Assembly (NCBI RefSeq): GCF_023023025.1
Contig: NZ_CP095481.1
Span: 6,895,001-6,959,000 of the forward strand
Source: Amycolatopsis sp. WQ 127309
GTDB taxonomy: Bacteria; Actinomycetota; Actinomycetes; Mycobacteriales; Pseudonocardiaceae
Reading direction: 5' to 3'
DNA: 64,000 bases
Shown here: one piece after another, positions 51,405 through 59,799 of the stretch
Layout: each line of letters begins with the position of its first letter
Position numbering within the stretch: position 1 is the stretch's first letter
The notes under the pieces: model-generated
Database searches by the model: none
Told to the model about the DNA's origin: nothing
Seen by the model: only the letters and a program-made list of their open reading frames with translations
Position numbers and translations under genes: made by a program

Positions 51405-51438
51405 GCTGCGCACCCGTTGACGTTCGCGGGTGCGCAGC
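51405..51438. terminator. Hairpin 2 of a tandem terminator
   Basis: A perfect 11-bp stem (GCTGCGCACCC with its inverse) with a 12-base loop follows hairpin 1 directly and ends 10 bases before the stop of the convergent DUF1883 gene. No T-run follows, as is usual in actinomycetes. Confidence 0.7.
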
Positions 51439-51448
51439 GCCCCCGGAG

Positions 51449-51724
51449 CTACGGTACGTCCACGTCCACCTGGACCCGGGTCAGCAGCAGGGGTGAGGTC
51501 AATCCGTCGACGTCGACGACCACCACCCAGTGCCCGTTCGACGGGATCGTCAACTTGAACATCGGCGTGAGAGCAACGCCGCCGAGCATTTTGTAAAACT
51601 GCTTCTGCTTGTAGGCTCGAAAATTTGCCTTGGTCATGAGCCTGATATTCGCGGACGCTTGCAGGAACACGGTTACGACGGCATTTTTGCGGACGGCGCC
51701 GAGATCAAAAACGCGCGACTGCAT
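51449..51724 (-). CDS. DUF1883 domain protein
   Basis: This 91-residue protein consists almost only of a DUF1883 domain: VFLQASANIRLMTKANFRAYK, then YKMLGGVALTPMFKLTIPSNGHWVVVVDVDG. The domain's function is not established; in other bacteria it is often found joined to a TIR domain, which is absent here. The ATG at 51722-51724 has GAGGGGGAG upstream and is preferred over an in-frame ATG at 51748. Codon use and base composition are clearly less G+C-rich than in the flanking clusters, which fits an acquired or rapidly evolving gene. It is convergent with the peptide operon and shares its terminator. Confidence 0.75.
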   Translation of the reverse strand: MQSRVFDLGAVRKNAVVTVFLQASANIRLMTKANFRAYKQKQFYKMLGGVALTPMFKLTIPSNGHWVVVVDVDGLTSPLLLTRVQVDVDVP

Positions 51725-52122
51725 AACTCCCCCTCTGCCTCTTCGCAAGACGTCAGGCTGCTGCCGCTGCTTGACCTGCAGACCTCTTCAGCTCAGTCGG
51801 CCACGCAATCGATGTTGTTACGACGGTAAAACGTGCCGTGAACAATTCCTGTTCACAACGACGAAGTTGATTAACGATCAACAGGATTCGGTTTCGGGTA
51901 CCGTTTCACGTGTCGGCGAGAACGGCTTGGCCACGAGTGCGCCGCGGCTACCGCGAAGACGCCCTTCGCCTGTCGAGCGCCGCGCCCGCGGCGGCGGCCG
52001 CGTGACGACCAAGGCAAGTCATCACCGCGGCGGCAACCACCGGACTGTCGCGCACCGGATCCGGACCAAGCCGGCGACGCCAGCGGGCGGAGGGTTTGTT
52101 CGACGCAACTTCCTCCCCGGGT
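51725..52122. other. A+T-richer intergenic region upstream of DUF1883
   Basis: About 400 bases without a convincing gene. The stretch 51790-51910 is unusually A+T-rich and is probably the DUF1883 promoter region. The rest contains only Arg-rich shadow frames. Confidence 0.4.
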
Positions 52123-52150
52123 GGCGTCGGCTCGATCGCGAGCCGACGCC
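52123..52150 (-). terminator. 12-bp-stem hairpin terminator
   Basis: The stem GGCGTCGGCTCG with its exact inverse encloses a four-base loop. It begins two bases after the stop codon of the minus-strand gene at 52153-52500 and lacks a T-run. Confidence 0.7.
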
Positions 52151-52152
52151 AC

Positions 52153-52500
52153 TCATCCCTCGTCGATCACCCGCATCGCCTCGGGTCGTACGGTGCCGGC
52201 GAGGAACTCGGGCTTCGTCAGCCGCTCGGGGTCGAGTGGTCCCGGGCGGAGACGGTGCAGCCGGTCACCGGCGTCCCGCGCGTGAGCGGCGCACAGTTTG
52301 CCGGTCGCGCCGTCCTCATCGGTGACCACCGCGGTGGCCGGCTCCGCGCACGGGGTGTGGAGCCGGTCGTAGTCCCACTCGCCCTCGCAGCCGGGAGCCG
52401 TGCACCAGGCCCGGTTTCCGCCGGCCCGCAGCGTGACGCCGGGGGCCGGGCAGACGCCCCACGGGACGTTGCGCAGGCCGGGGTCGCGGGACACTTCCAT
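52153..52500 (-). CDS. Hypothetical protein with Cys clusters
   Basis: This small soluble protein of 115 residues is unrecognised. It has a Cys/His pattern that could bind zinc: VCPAPG, then AWCTAPGCEGEWDYDRLHTPC, then KLCAAHARDAGDRLHRL. The ATG at 52498-52500 follows GGCGGAG. A strong hairpin terminator directly after the stop supports a real, monocistronic gene. Nothing links it to either biosynthetic cluster. Zinc binding is inferred from residue spacing only. Confidence 0.6.
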   Translation of the reverse strand: MEVSRDPGLRNVPWGVCPAPGVTLRAGGNRAWCTAPGCEGEWDYDRLHTPCAEPATAVVTDEDGATGKLCAAHARDAGDRLHRLRPGPLDPERLTKPEFLAGTVRPEAMRVIDEG

Positions 52501-52686
52501 TCGACTCCGCCGGGAAGTTCACCGGCAAGCGGAAGGGCTGGTGGCAGTCTCGGGGGAGCTGTCGCCGGCCCCAGGCCGGTGGCGCGTGCCGCGGTGCCGA
52601 CGCCGACGCGCCGCCGCGAAAACATACCGTGCCGGGAATTTCGCCGCTGAGGGCGAATCCGATGGTTGCGTACGGCGCCATCGCGG

Positions 52687-53130
52687 TCAGCGTGTGAAGA
52701 ACCGCCGCGCGGCCGGCGGAGCCCAGAGCAGAACCACGGCGGCGATCTGGAGCGCGCCGACCACCGGGATGACGGCGTGGAACATCGTTGAGGACGACCA
52801 CGAGACCACGCTGAACACCGCCGACAGCAGCTGGGACACCGTGGTCAGCCTCCGCGTCCACGGTCGTCCGCCCGCGAGCTTGACGGCGAGCAGCAGGCAG
52901 AGCACGAGCAGCACGCCGTGGAAGACCGCGCCCGAGGTGACCGCGATGTCGGCGGACTTGGTGACCTCGGCGGGGCCGAAGTCCGGGTGCTGGGCGGCGA
53001 TCTCGTCGCGCAGCGTGCTCTGTGCCGCGAACATCACGATCGGCACCACCAGGTGGCTCAGTGCCACGAGGGCCAGCAGCGCTCGTGCCCACTGGACGGG
53101 GGCGGACACGCGGGTGGTCGTCGTGGTCAT
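52687..53130 (-). CDS. Small membrane protein, four helices, MarR partner
   Basis: This 147-residue protein has four hydrophobic segments (ALLALVALSHLVVPIVMF, GAVFHGVLLVLCLLLAVKLAG, LLSAVFSVVSW and VGALQIAAVVLLWA), so it is an inner-membrane protein of unknown function. The ATG at 53128-53130 follows immediately after the stop of the MarR gene, and its ribosome binding site (GAGGAGAG) lies inside that gene's end. The two are therefore coupled in one operon. Pairs of MarR regulators with small membrane proteins often respond to small molecules, but no substrate is evident. Confidence 0.75.
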   Translation of the reverse strand: MTTTTTRVSAPVQWARALLALVALSHLVVPIVMFAAQSTLRDEIAAQHPDFGPAEVTKSADIAVTSGAVFHGVLLVLCLLLAVKLAGGRPWTRRLTTVSQLLSAVFSVVSWSSSTMFHAVIPVVGALQIAAVVLLWAPPAARRFFTR

Positions 53131-53613
53131 CTAGCTCTCCTCGATGCGGTGGGTCCGGCGCCAGCGCGGGCCGGGGGTCGGTCGGGGTGGGTCGGCGCGA
53201 CGCGCCCATGCCTCGTTCAGGCGGGTGATGAGCTGTCGCGCGGTGGCGACGTCCTCGTCGGTCCAGTCGGCGATGACCTCGGCGAAGACCCGGGCGCCGG
53301 CTTCGACGGTCGCGTCGATGTCGGCGTGGCCGGCTTCGGTGGGGCGGACCAGGAAGGTGCGCTGGTCGTCCGGGTCCGGCTCGACGGCGATCTGCCCGGC
53401 CTGTTCAAGGGCGGTCAAGTGGCGGCTGGTGGCCGACGCGGTGAGCCCGAGCTCGGCGGCGATCGTGCTGGGCCGCACCGGAGCCCGGTCGCCGATCAGG
53501 CCGAGGATCCGCACGCGCGTCAGGTCGATCCGGCGTGAGATGCGGCGGTGGCCCTGGTCGATCAGGTCCATCACCGCCCGGGCCAGCTCGGCGGACTCAT
53601 TTCGTTGCGGCAT
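53131..53613 (-). CDS. MarR-family transcriptional regulator
   Basis: This 160-residue winged-helix regulator has dimerization helices at both ends, a recognition helix in STIAAELGLTASATSRHLTALEQAG, and a wing in VEPDPDDQRTFLVRPTEAG, with the Asp-Arg pair typical of MarR wings. The C-terminal tail is Pro/Arg-rich. MarR proteins usually repress their own operon and release DNA on binding a phenolic or other small ligand; here the operon includes the downstream membrane protein. It begins with ATG at 53611-53613. It lies between the two clusters but need not regulate either. Confidence 0.88.
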   Translation of the reverse strand: MPQRNESAELARAVMDLIDQGHRRISRRIDLTRVRILGLIGDRAPVRPSTIAAELGLTASATSRHLTALEQAGQIAVEPDPDDQRTFLVRPTEAGHADIDATVEAGARVFAEVIADWTDEDVATARQLITRLNEAWARRADPPRPTPGPRWRRTHRIEES

Positions 53614-54401
53614 GAAACGAAGTTAGCGCAAGGAGGCTTCGCCGGGCAATTGGGCTGGGCGGGACGCGGTAAACGGGCCGCCGCCTCGGCGAGTTCCATG
53701 TGGACGGTCTGGCCATCGGCCGGCGCCCAGTCCCCGCCGTGGTCCGCTGCTGGGGTCGTGGCTGGTCGGAGCACTCGGCGTGCGGGGCCGACGCCCGGCG
53801 GGAGAATCCGGCTTTCCCCAGGGGGAGAGCGGACCGGGCTGTGGTCGGTCAGCATGAAGATGCCGGACGGTCTGCCGTCGCGGTGGGGACGTGCCGTCCG
53901 GGCTGATTCGACGTGGCCGGATCAGGCTCGGAGCAGCGCGTCGCGCGGGAGATCGCCGAGGAGACCGGCCTGCGGACGCCCGATCGGTACAAAGCGATCG
54001 ATCGCTGCCTGATTCGAGCGGCAGCGCGCACTCCGGCCGCGAGGTAACCGCGGTGTGCGGGTGCGAACGCTGCGGAGCGACCCTCACCGTTGCCCATGGG
54101 AGTGCCGACCCGAGTTCCGCGGGCGCGGGCGCGGGCGTTCGGAGCGGTGCCGAGCAGGTCGTCTGCCGGTCACTTCGGTGGCCGACGCGGGCCTGTGATG
54201 TCGTCCATTTCCTGGGACGGTGACGACTTCTCTGGGGTGGTGGCCGTCGTCCGGCTAGCCTCGAACGATCACGGCGACTCGGGCGGCCATCGGCGACCGC
54301 CTCGTCCGTGAGCCGGGCGGACCTCTCGGGCCTTCTCCTCACTTGGTCGATCGAGGCAACCCGGACGTACGAGTTGTCTGGCTTCGTCGTGGAGGGGGCA
54401 G
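53614..54401. other. Gap before the polyketide cluster, no assignable gene
   Basis: About 790 bases with no recognisable gene. The plus strand around 53930-54045 encodes a fragment-like stretch (EQRVAREIAEETGLRTPDR...) ending in TAA that might be the tail of a decayed gene; I cannot identify it. The right part should hold the promoter of the first response regulator. Confidence 0.4.
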
Positions 54402-55073
54402 GTGCGCTTACTACTGGTGGGGGCGATGCCGGCGACCGCCGGAAACCTGACCCACGACCTGCGCGGTCACGGCTTCGACGTGGGTGTCGTGGACAGCGGG
54501 ACCAGCCTGCTCGCCACGCCGGTCCAGGCCGACCTAGTGTTGCTCGCCCTGGATCTGCCCGATCTCGACGGTTTGGAAGTCTGCCGCCGCCTGCGTGCCC
54601 GCAGCCGGGTGCCGATCATCGGTGTGTCCGCTCGTGATTCCGAGCTGGACCGGGTGCTGGGCTTGCAGGCGGGGCTCGACGACTACCTGACCGGGCCGGT
54701 CCGGCCGAGCGAACTGATCGCGGTGGTCGATGCGGTGCTGCGCCGGGTGCGCCGCCCGGTCGTGGAGCCGGCGGTGGACACCGAGACCGTCCTGCACGGT
54801 TCGCTGCACATCGACCTGCGGGCCCGCGAGGTCCGGGTCGGCGGCCGGCGGGTCGCCGTGACGCCGAAGGAGTTCGACCTGCTCGCCCTGCTGGCCTCCG
54901 AGCCGGGCGCGGTGTTCGCGCGGCGCCGGATCATGTCCGAGGTGTGGCGCGATTCGAGCGGCCGGGGAACGCGGACAATCGACACGCACGTCCGGACTTT
55001 GCGAGCGAAATTGGGGGCCCACTCGTGGGTCGTCAACGTGCCCGGAATCGGGTTTCGGCTCGGCGGGCAGTAG
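54402..55073 (+). CDS. Atypical OmpR-type response regulator (JadR1-like)
   Basis: This 223-residue regulator has an N-terminal receiver domain and a C-terminal winged helix (VAVTPKEFDLLALLASEP, RTIDTHVRTLRAKLG, VPGIGFRLGG). The receiver lacks the phosphorylation pocket: the acceptor position in DLVLLALDLP is Ala49, the acidic pair near the N-terminus is replaced (LLLVGAMP), and the conserved Lys is Gly98. Such receivers cannot use phosphorelay; in angucycline clusters, JadR1-type regulators instead bind pathway products. There is no kinase gene nearby. The start is GTG at 54402 behind GGAGGGGG, and the third codon is TTA, a potential bldA-dependent switch. It is the first gene of the polyketide cluster and probably an activator. 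Confidence 0.88.
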   Translation: MRLLLVGAMPATAGNLTHDLRGHGFDVGVVDSGTSLLATPVQADLVLLALDLPDLDGLEVCRRLRARSRVPIIGVSARDSELDRVLGLQAGLDDYLTGPVRPSELIAVVDAVLRRVRRPVVEPAVDTETVLHGSLHIDLRAREVRVGGRRVAVTPKEFDLLALLASEPGAVFARRRIMSEVWRDSSGRGTRTIDTHVRTLRAKLGAHSWVVNVPGIGFRLGGQ

Positions 55074-55168
55074 GTACAACGAAGAAAGGAACCAATTGCC
55101 AACTGTGGTCGCGGTCACTCGATCGGAGTAGTTCGGGTCGGCTCGGTCGGTGCCGGCCTGAAATGACT

Positions 55169-55196
55169 TGCAGAGATCGTGCAATCCTTTGCAATC
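55169..55196 (+). promoter_or_regulatory. TGCA-type direct repeats upstream of second regulator
   Basis: Three repeats (TGCAGAG, TGCAATC, TGCAATC) start at 55169, 55180 and 55190, one helical turn apart and about 100 bases before the second regulator's ATG. Winged-helix OmpR/SARP activators typically bind such same-face direct repeats. Confidence 0.4.
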
Positions 55197-55292
55197 ACCG
55201 TGGGATTGGTTGAGAGTTTTCGGGAGGCTTGTCAGACTCGGCGATCGAGACGATCTTACTGGTGGTCAAGTGACGATTCACTGGGGGCAGTG

Positions 55293-55988
55293 ATGGTGCG
55301 TGTGCTGGTTGCCGAGTGCGACGAGGTGGAGCGGCTGGTCGTCGCCGGCGCGCTGCGCAGGCAGGGGTTCGAGGTCGAGACGGCCGGGACCGTGCCGGCG
55401 GCGGTCGGCGCCGCGTCCGGCGTCGACCTCGTGGTGCTCGGGTTGCCGGCGCCCGGGCTGGCGGTCTGCGCGGCCGTCCGGGCGGACAGCGCCGTGCCGA
55501 TCATCGGAACGGCGGTCCCCGGCTCGGACATCGACCTGGTCACCGGCTTGCGGAGCGGCCTCGACGCCTATCTCGTCCGGCCGGTCGGGATCCGGGAGCT
55601 GGTCGCCCGGGTCGACGCGATCCTGCGCCGGACGCTCGCCGGCGCCGACGACTGGGCGGTGGTTTCGTGCGGCCCGCTCCGGCTCAACGCGCGCACCCGG
55701 GAGGTGCACCGGTGCGGCGAGCTCGTCCAGGTGACGCTCAAGGAGTTCGACCTGCTCCACCTGCTCACCGCCGAGCCGGACGAGGTGTTCACGCGGCGCG
55801 AGATCATGTCCCGGGTGTGGGGCGACGAATGGGCGCGGTCAGACCGGACGATCGACACCCACGTGAACAGCCTGCGTAACAAGATGGGTGACCCCGCGGT
55901 AATCCGGACGATACGTGGAGTCGGCTTTCGTCTCGGTTACCGGGCGATGGCCGGGGCCGGCGGGCGAACCGTGTCCACCGGTTCTTGA
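55293..55988 (+). CDS. Second atypical OmpR-type response regulator
   Basis: This 231-residue paralogue-like regulator has the same layout. The receiver starts VRVLVAECDEVE; the phospho-acceptor position in DLVVLGLPAPG is Gly50, and the conserved Lys is Arg (AYLVRPVG). The DNA-binding domain is intact (VQVTLKEFDLLHLLTAEP, RTIDTHVNSLRNKMG, TIRGVGFRLGY). It was probably produced by duplication of the first regulator gene or acquired together with it, as both lack the same residue class. The ATG at 55293 was chosen; an upstream in-frame ATG at 55179 would run through the direct-repeat region. It lies 219 bases after the first regulator with its own promoter region and is followed by the biosynthetic genes. 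Confidence 0.87.
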   Translation: MVRVLVAECDEVERLVVAGALRRQGFEVETAGTVPAAVGAASGVDLVVLGLPAPGLAVCAAVRADSAVPIIGTAVPGSDIDLVTGLRSGLDAYLVRPVGIRELVARVDAILRRTLAGADDWAVVSCGPLRLNARTREVHRCGELVQVTLKEFDLLHLLTAEPDEVFTRREIMSRVWGDEWARSDRTIDTHVNSLRNKMGDPAVIRTIRGVGFRLGYRAMAGAGGRTVSTGS

Positions 55989-56139
55989 TTTTCTCTGACA
56001 CAGACTTGCCGGAAACTTCGCTACAGGCCCGTTGACCGGCTCCCGGTAATTGGTCAGAATGGATTTCAAGCGGACGAGGGCGCCGGAGTGAATCCGGTCG
56101 ATCGGCTCGCCGAAAATCTTTTATCCAGCCGGAGGAAAA

Positions 56140-56832
56140 ATGGCGTTCATTTCGGCGGAAGCCGACAATTTGACGGTGCTCAACCTGTTCGGCGCCAAGT
56201 CCGCTGCCGCCCAGGAGAAACTGCTCACCACGATGCGCGGCATCATCGACTCGGCCGACTTCCCGGGCTGGATCTCGTCCACCCTCTTCGGCGGGATCGC
56301 CGAGCCCGGCACGGCGAACTACATCCAGTGGCGCAGCGCCGAAGACCTGCAGAACCGGTACCACGGCGAGAAGTTCCAGCGGGAGATCGTCCCGCTGTTC
56401 GACGAGCTCGCCACCTCCGTCCGGCTCCTGCAGACCGAAGTGGTGTTCACCCGCCGCCGCGCCGGGCTGGACGCCATCGAAATCGGCCCGGACCACGACC
56501 ACTTCACGGTGCTCGCGGTGATGGGGGTGGCCCCGGACGACCAGCAGGAACTCGTGGACCTCTTCGCGCAGGAGGACGACTGGCTCACCGGGTTCCCGGG
56601 CTACCTCTCCAACAGCATCCTCCGTGGCACCGACGGCACCTTCGTCGTGAACTTCGCCCAGTGGGAAAGCCAAGCCGCCTACGACGTCTTCCACACGCTG
56701 CCCGAACAGGAGCGCCCCGAGGACGTGCGGAAGACGCGGCTGCGGGCGCGGTCGTTGCTGACCTCGCACGAGTACAACACCTACCGGCCCGTGCACACCC
56801 GGTCGGCCGCGCCGGCCGCCGCGCGGTCATGA
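56140..56832 (+). CDS. Two-domain ABM-family monooxygenase
   Basis: This 230-residue protein is made of two ferredoxin-like ABM domains in tandem: domain 1 about residues 5-105 (LNLFGAKSAAAQEKLL, PGWISSTLFGG, YIQWRSAEDLQNRY) and domain 2 about 115-215 (FTVLAVMGVAPDDQQELVDL, GYLSNSILRG, FVNFAQWES in essence). Family members such as ActVA-Orf6 oxidise aromatic polyketides without cofactor, and in jadomycin-type pathways an ABM enzyme takes part in B-ring opening. Fusion of two copies in one chain replaces the usual homodimer. The ATG at 56140 follows GGAGGAA, and the stop overlaps the next start (ATGA). It is not part of the minimal angucycline set, so it may define product-specific chemistry. 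Confidence 0.8.
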   Translation: MAFISAEADNLTVLNLFGAKSAAAQEKLLTTMRGIIDSADFPGWISSTLFGGIAEPGTANYIQWRSAEDLQNRYHGEKFQREIVPLFDELATSVRLLQTEVVFTRRRAGLDAIEIGPDHDHFTVLAVMGVAPDDQQELVDLFAQEDDWLTGFPGYLSNSILRGTDGTFVVNFAQWESQAAYDVFHTLPEQERPEDVRKTRLRARSLLTSHEYNTYRPVHTRSAAPAAARS

Positions 56833-58235
56833 CCGCGCCGGTGATCGTCGTCGGCGCCGGCCCGGTCGGGCTCATGCTGGCGGGAGAACTGCGGCTGGGC
56901 GGCGTGGAGGTGATCGTGCTGGAACGCCGCGAGGAGCCGAGCGGCGAGTCGAGGGGCCTGGGGTTCACCGCGCGGGCCACCGAAATCTTCGAGCAACGGG
57001 GGCTGCTGAGCCGGTTCGGCACGGTGGAGACGAGCCCGCAAGGCCACTTCGGCGGCATCCCCATGGACTACAGCGTGCTGCCGGGATCGCACTTCGGCGC
57101 GCGCGGCATCCCCCAGCACCGCATCGAGAGCATGCTCGAGGACTGGGCGTGCGAACTGGGTGCGGAGGTGTTGCGCGGCCACGAAGTCGTCGGCGTGCGG
57201 CAGAACGCCGGCGGCGTGGTGGCGATCGTCGACGACGGCGACGGGCTCGTCGAGTTCGACGGCTCCTACCTCGTCGCCTGCGACGGCGGTCGCAGCACCG
57301 TGCGGGGTCTCGCGGGGTTCGACTTCCCGGGCACCGAAGCCACCCGCGAGATGTACCTCGCCGACGTCGTCGGCCGGAACATCCGGCCCCGGTTCATCGG
57401 CGAGCGCGTGCCGGGCGGCATGGTCATGTCGGCCCCGCTCGAACCCGGCGTGGACCGGATCATCGTCTGCGAACGGGAAACCCCGCACCGGGACCGCGGT
57501 GAGGCGCCCGGTTTCGCCGAGGTCGCCGACGCCTGGCAGCGGTTGACGGGGGAGAGCCTGCACGGCGCGGACACCCGCTGGGTGAGCGCCTTCACCGACG
57601 CCACGCGGCAAGTCACCGAGTACCGCAGAGGACGGTTCCTCGTGGCGGGAGACGCCGCCCACACCCATCTGCCGGCCGGCGGCCAGGGACTGAGCCTCGG
57701 CGTGCAGGACGCGGTCAACCTGGGGTGGAAGCTGGCCGCGACCGTCCGGGGCTGGGCGGCGCCGGACCTGCTCGACACCTACCACTCGGAACGCCACCCG
57801 GTCGGCGCCCGGGTCCTGCGCAACACCAGGGCCCAGGGCCACCTCTACCTCAGCGGCGCGGAGGTCGAGCCGCTGCGCGAGGTGGTGGCCGAGCTGATCC
57901 GGATCCCCGAGGTCGGCCGGCACCTGTCCGGCATGGTCAGCGGGCTGGACATCCGCTACGACGTCGGCTCCGGCACCCATCCGCTGCTGGGCCGCCGGCT
58001 GCCGGGGGCCGCCCTGCCCACCGGCCGCGGCCTGCTGACCGGTCCGGCGGCCGACGCGGCCGCCGACTGGGCCACCCGCATCGAACTGCGGCCCGGCGGC
58101 GAACCGGTGCTGGTCCGGCCGGACGGCTACGTCGTCTGGGCCGGCGGCGACGGCCTGGACGAAGCTCTGCGCCGCTGGTTCGGCGAGCCGAAATCAGTCA
58201 CGGAAAGGCAGCTCGAATCATGCACAGCACCCTGA
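56829..58235 (+). CDS. FAD-dependent aromatic monooxygenase (UrdE/PgaE/JadH type)
   Basis: This 468-residue class A flavoprotein hydroxylase has the FAD motif [35 protein letters not shown], the DG motif [29 protein letters not shown], then [19 protein letters not shown] and [15 protein letters not shown]. These landmarks match the angucycline oxygenases represented by PgaE and UrdE, which install the C-12 oxygen of the tetracyclic core using NAD(P)H and O2. It starts with ATG overlapping the ABM stop and overlaps the next cyclase gene by 16 bases. It is the E gene of the conserved E-F-A-B-C-D-L-M order. Confidence 0.93.
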   Translation: MTAPVIVVGAGPVGLMLAGELRLGGVEVIVLERREEPSGESRGLGFTARATEIFEQRGLLSRFGTVETSPQGHFGGIPMDYSVLPGSHFGARGIPQHRIESMLEDWACELGAEVLRGHEVVGVRQNAGGVVAIVDDGDGLVEFDGSYLVACDGGRSTVRGLAGFDFPGTEATREMYLADVVGRNIRPRFIGERVPGGMVMSAPLEPGVDRIIVCERETPHRDRGEAPGFAEVADAWQRLTGESLHGADTRWVSAFTDATRQVTEYRRGRFLVAGDAAHTHLPAGGQGLSLGVQDAVNLGWKLAATVRGWAAPDLLDTYHSERHPVGARVLRNTRAQGHLYLSGAEVEPLREVVAELIRIPEVGRHLSGMVSGLDIRYDVGSGTHPLLGRRLPGAALPTGRGLLTGPAADAAADWATRIELRPGGEPVLVRPDGYVVWAGGDGLDEALRRWFGEPKSVTERQLESCTAP

Positions 58236-58546
58236 TCGTGGCGCGGATGGACCCGGGCTCGCAGCAGTCCGTGGCCGACCTGTTCGCGCGGTTCGACGCG
58301 AGCGAGCTGCCCGAGCTGATGGGCACCCGCCGCCGCGAACTGTTCCACTACCGCGGCCTGTACTTCCACCTCCAGGACTTCGACGGCGAGCACGGTGGCG
58401 AGGCGATCCAGGAGGCCCGCACCCACCCGGGGTTCGTCGGGATCAGCACCGACCTCAAGCCGTTCATCGAGGCGTACGACCCGTCGACCTGGCGGTCCCC
58501 GAAAGACGCGATGGCGACCCGCTTCTACCACTGGGAGGAGAAGTGA
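58220..58546 (+). CDS. Polyketide cyclase, TcmI/JadI family
   Basis: This 108-residue alpha/beta-barrel-type cyclase has family landmarks near the N-terminus ([26 protein letters not shown]) and in [19 protein letters not shown], with the C-terminal FYHWEE end. In angucycline pathways the equivalent (UrdF/LanF/JadI) helps close the third and fourth rings into the angular benz[a]anthracene frame. The ATG at 58220 lies within the end of the oxygenase gene behind GGAAAGG, and the stop overlaps the KS-alpha start (GTGA). Tight overlap on both sides indicates coupled translation. Confidence 0.92.
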   Translation: MHSTLIVARMDPGSQQSVADLFARFDASELPELMGTRRRELFHYRGLYFHLQDFDGEHGGEAIQEARTHPGFVGISTDLKPFIEAYDPSTWRSPKDAMATRFYHWEEK

Positions 58547-59799
58547 CGCGCCGGGTCGTGATCACCGGGGTGGGTGTGCTGGCCCCGGGCGGAAGGGGGG
58601 CGAAGGAGTTCTGGAGCCTGCTCGTGGGTGGCCGGACGGCGACGCGCGCCATCACCTTCTTCGACCCGGCGCCGTTCCGCTCGCGGGTCGCGGCCGAGAT
58701 CGACTTCGACCCGGTGGCGGCCGGGCTCACCCCGCAGGAGATCCGGCGGATGGACCGCGCGGCCCAGTTCGCCGTGGTGGCGGCCCGGGAGGCGGCGGCC
58801 GACAGCGGGCTGGACTTCGACGACCTCGATCCGGGCCGGCTCGGCGTGACCATCGGCACGGCCGTCGGGGCCACCACCGGGCTGGAGGAGGAGTACCGGG
58901 TGGTCAGCGACGACGGCCGGCTGCACCACGTGGACCACCGCTACGGCGTGCCGCACCTCTACGACTACCTGGTGCCCAGCTCGTTCGCGGCGGAGGTCGC
59001 GTGGGACCGCGGCGCGGAAGGGCCGGTCGCGGTCGTCTCGACCGGCTGCACCTCCGGGCTGGACTCGGTGGGCTACGCCACGGAACTCATCCGCGAGGGC
59101 TCGGCGGACGTGATGATCGCCGGGGCGACGGATGCGCCGATCTCGCCGATCACCATGGCCTGCTTCGACGCGATCAAGGCGACGACCCCGCGCAACGACG
59201 ATCCCGAGCACGCGTCCCGTCCCTTCGACGCGACCCGCAACGGTTTCGTGCTCGGCGAGGGCGCGGCGATCTTCGTGCTCGAGGACCTCGACCGGGCCCG
59301 GGCCCGCGGCGCCCAGGTGTACGCCGAGATCGCCGGTGTCGCTTCCCGCTGCAACGCCTACCACATGACCGGTCTCCGGCCGGACGGCGCGGAGATGGCC
59401 GAGGCGATCACCCGCGCCCTCGCCGAGGCCCGCATCGACCCCGCAGACGTCGACTACGTCAACGCGCACGGTTCCGGCACCAAGCAGAACGACCGGCACG
59501 AGACCGCCGCGTTCAAGCGCAGCCTCGGCGACCACGCGTACCGCACCCCGGTCAGCTCGGTCAAGTCGATGATCGGGCACTCGCTCGGCGCGATCGGCTC
59601 GCTGGAGATCGCCGCCTCCGTGCTGGCGATCCGGCACGACGTCGTGCCGCCGACGGCCAACCTGCACGTCCCGGACCCCGAGTGCGACCTGGACTACGTG
59701 CCGCTGGTCGCGCGGGACTGGCCGACCAGGACCGTGCTCAGCGTGGGCAGCGGCTTCGGCGGCTTCCAGAGCGCGATGGTGCTGCGGGAGCCGGCGTGA
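58543..59799 (+). CDS. Type II PKS ketosynthase alpha
   Basis: This 418-residue ketosynthase catalyses decarboxylative Claisen condensation of malonyl-ACP units. The catalytic Cys169 lies in VSTGCTSG, and the two His residues are H309 (NAHGSGT) and H346 (MIGHSLG), with the conserved Lys in VKSMIGH. It works as a heterodimer with the chain-length factor encoded next. The GTG start at 58543 overlaps the cyclase stop, and its own stop overlaps the KS-beta start. The complete active site shows a functional enzyme. Confidence 0.97.
   Translation: MTRRVVITGVGVLAPGGRGAKEFWSLLVGGRTATRAITFFDPAPFRSRVAAEIDFDPVAAGLTPQEIRRMDRAAQFAVVAAREAAADSGLDFDDLDPGRLGVTIGTAVGATTGLEEEYRVVSDDGRLHHVDHRYGVPHLYDYLVPSSFAAEVAWDRGAEGPVAVVSTGCTSGLDSVGYATELIREGSADVMIAGATDAPISPITMACFDAIKATTPRNDDPEHASRPFDATRNGFVLGEGAAIFVLEDLDRARARGAQVYAEIAGVASRCNAYHMTGLRPDGAEMAEAITRALAEARIDPADVDYVNAHGSGTKQNDRHETAAFKRSLGDHAYRTPVSSVKSMIGHSLGAIGSLEIAASVLAIRHDVVPPTANLHVPDPECDLDYVPLVARDWPTRTVLSVGSGFGGFQSAMVLREPA

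Noticed and set aside
53614..54401. Several 70-240-codon frames in the gap before the response regulators
   Set aside because: No domain, no ribosome binding site and Arg-rich shadow composition.
54402..55988. Classical two-component system
   Set aside because: No histidine kinase gene is present and both receivers lack the acceptor Asp.
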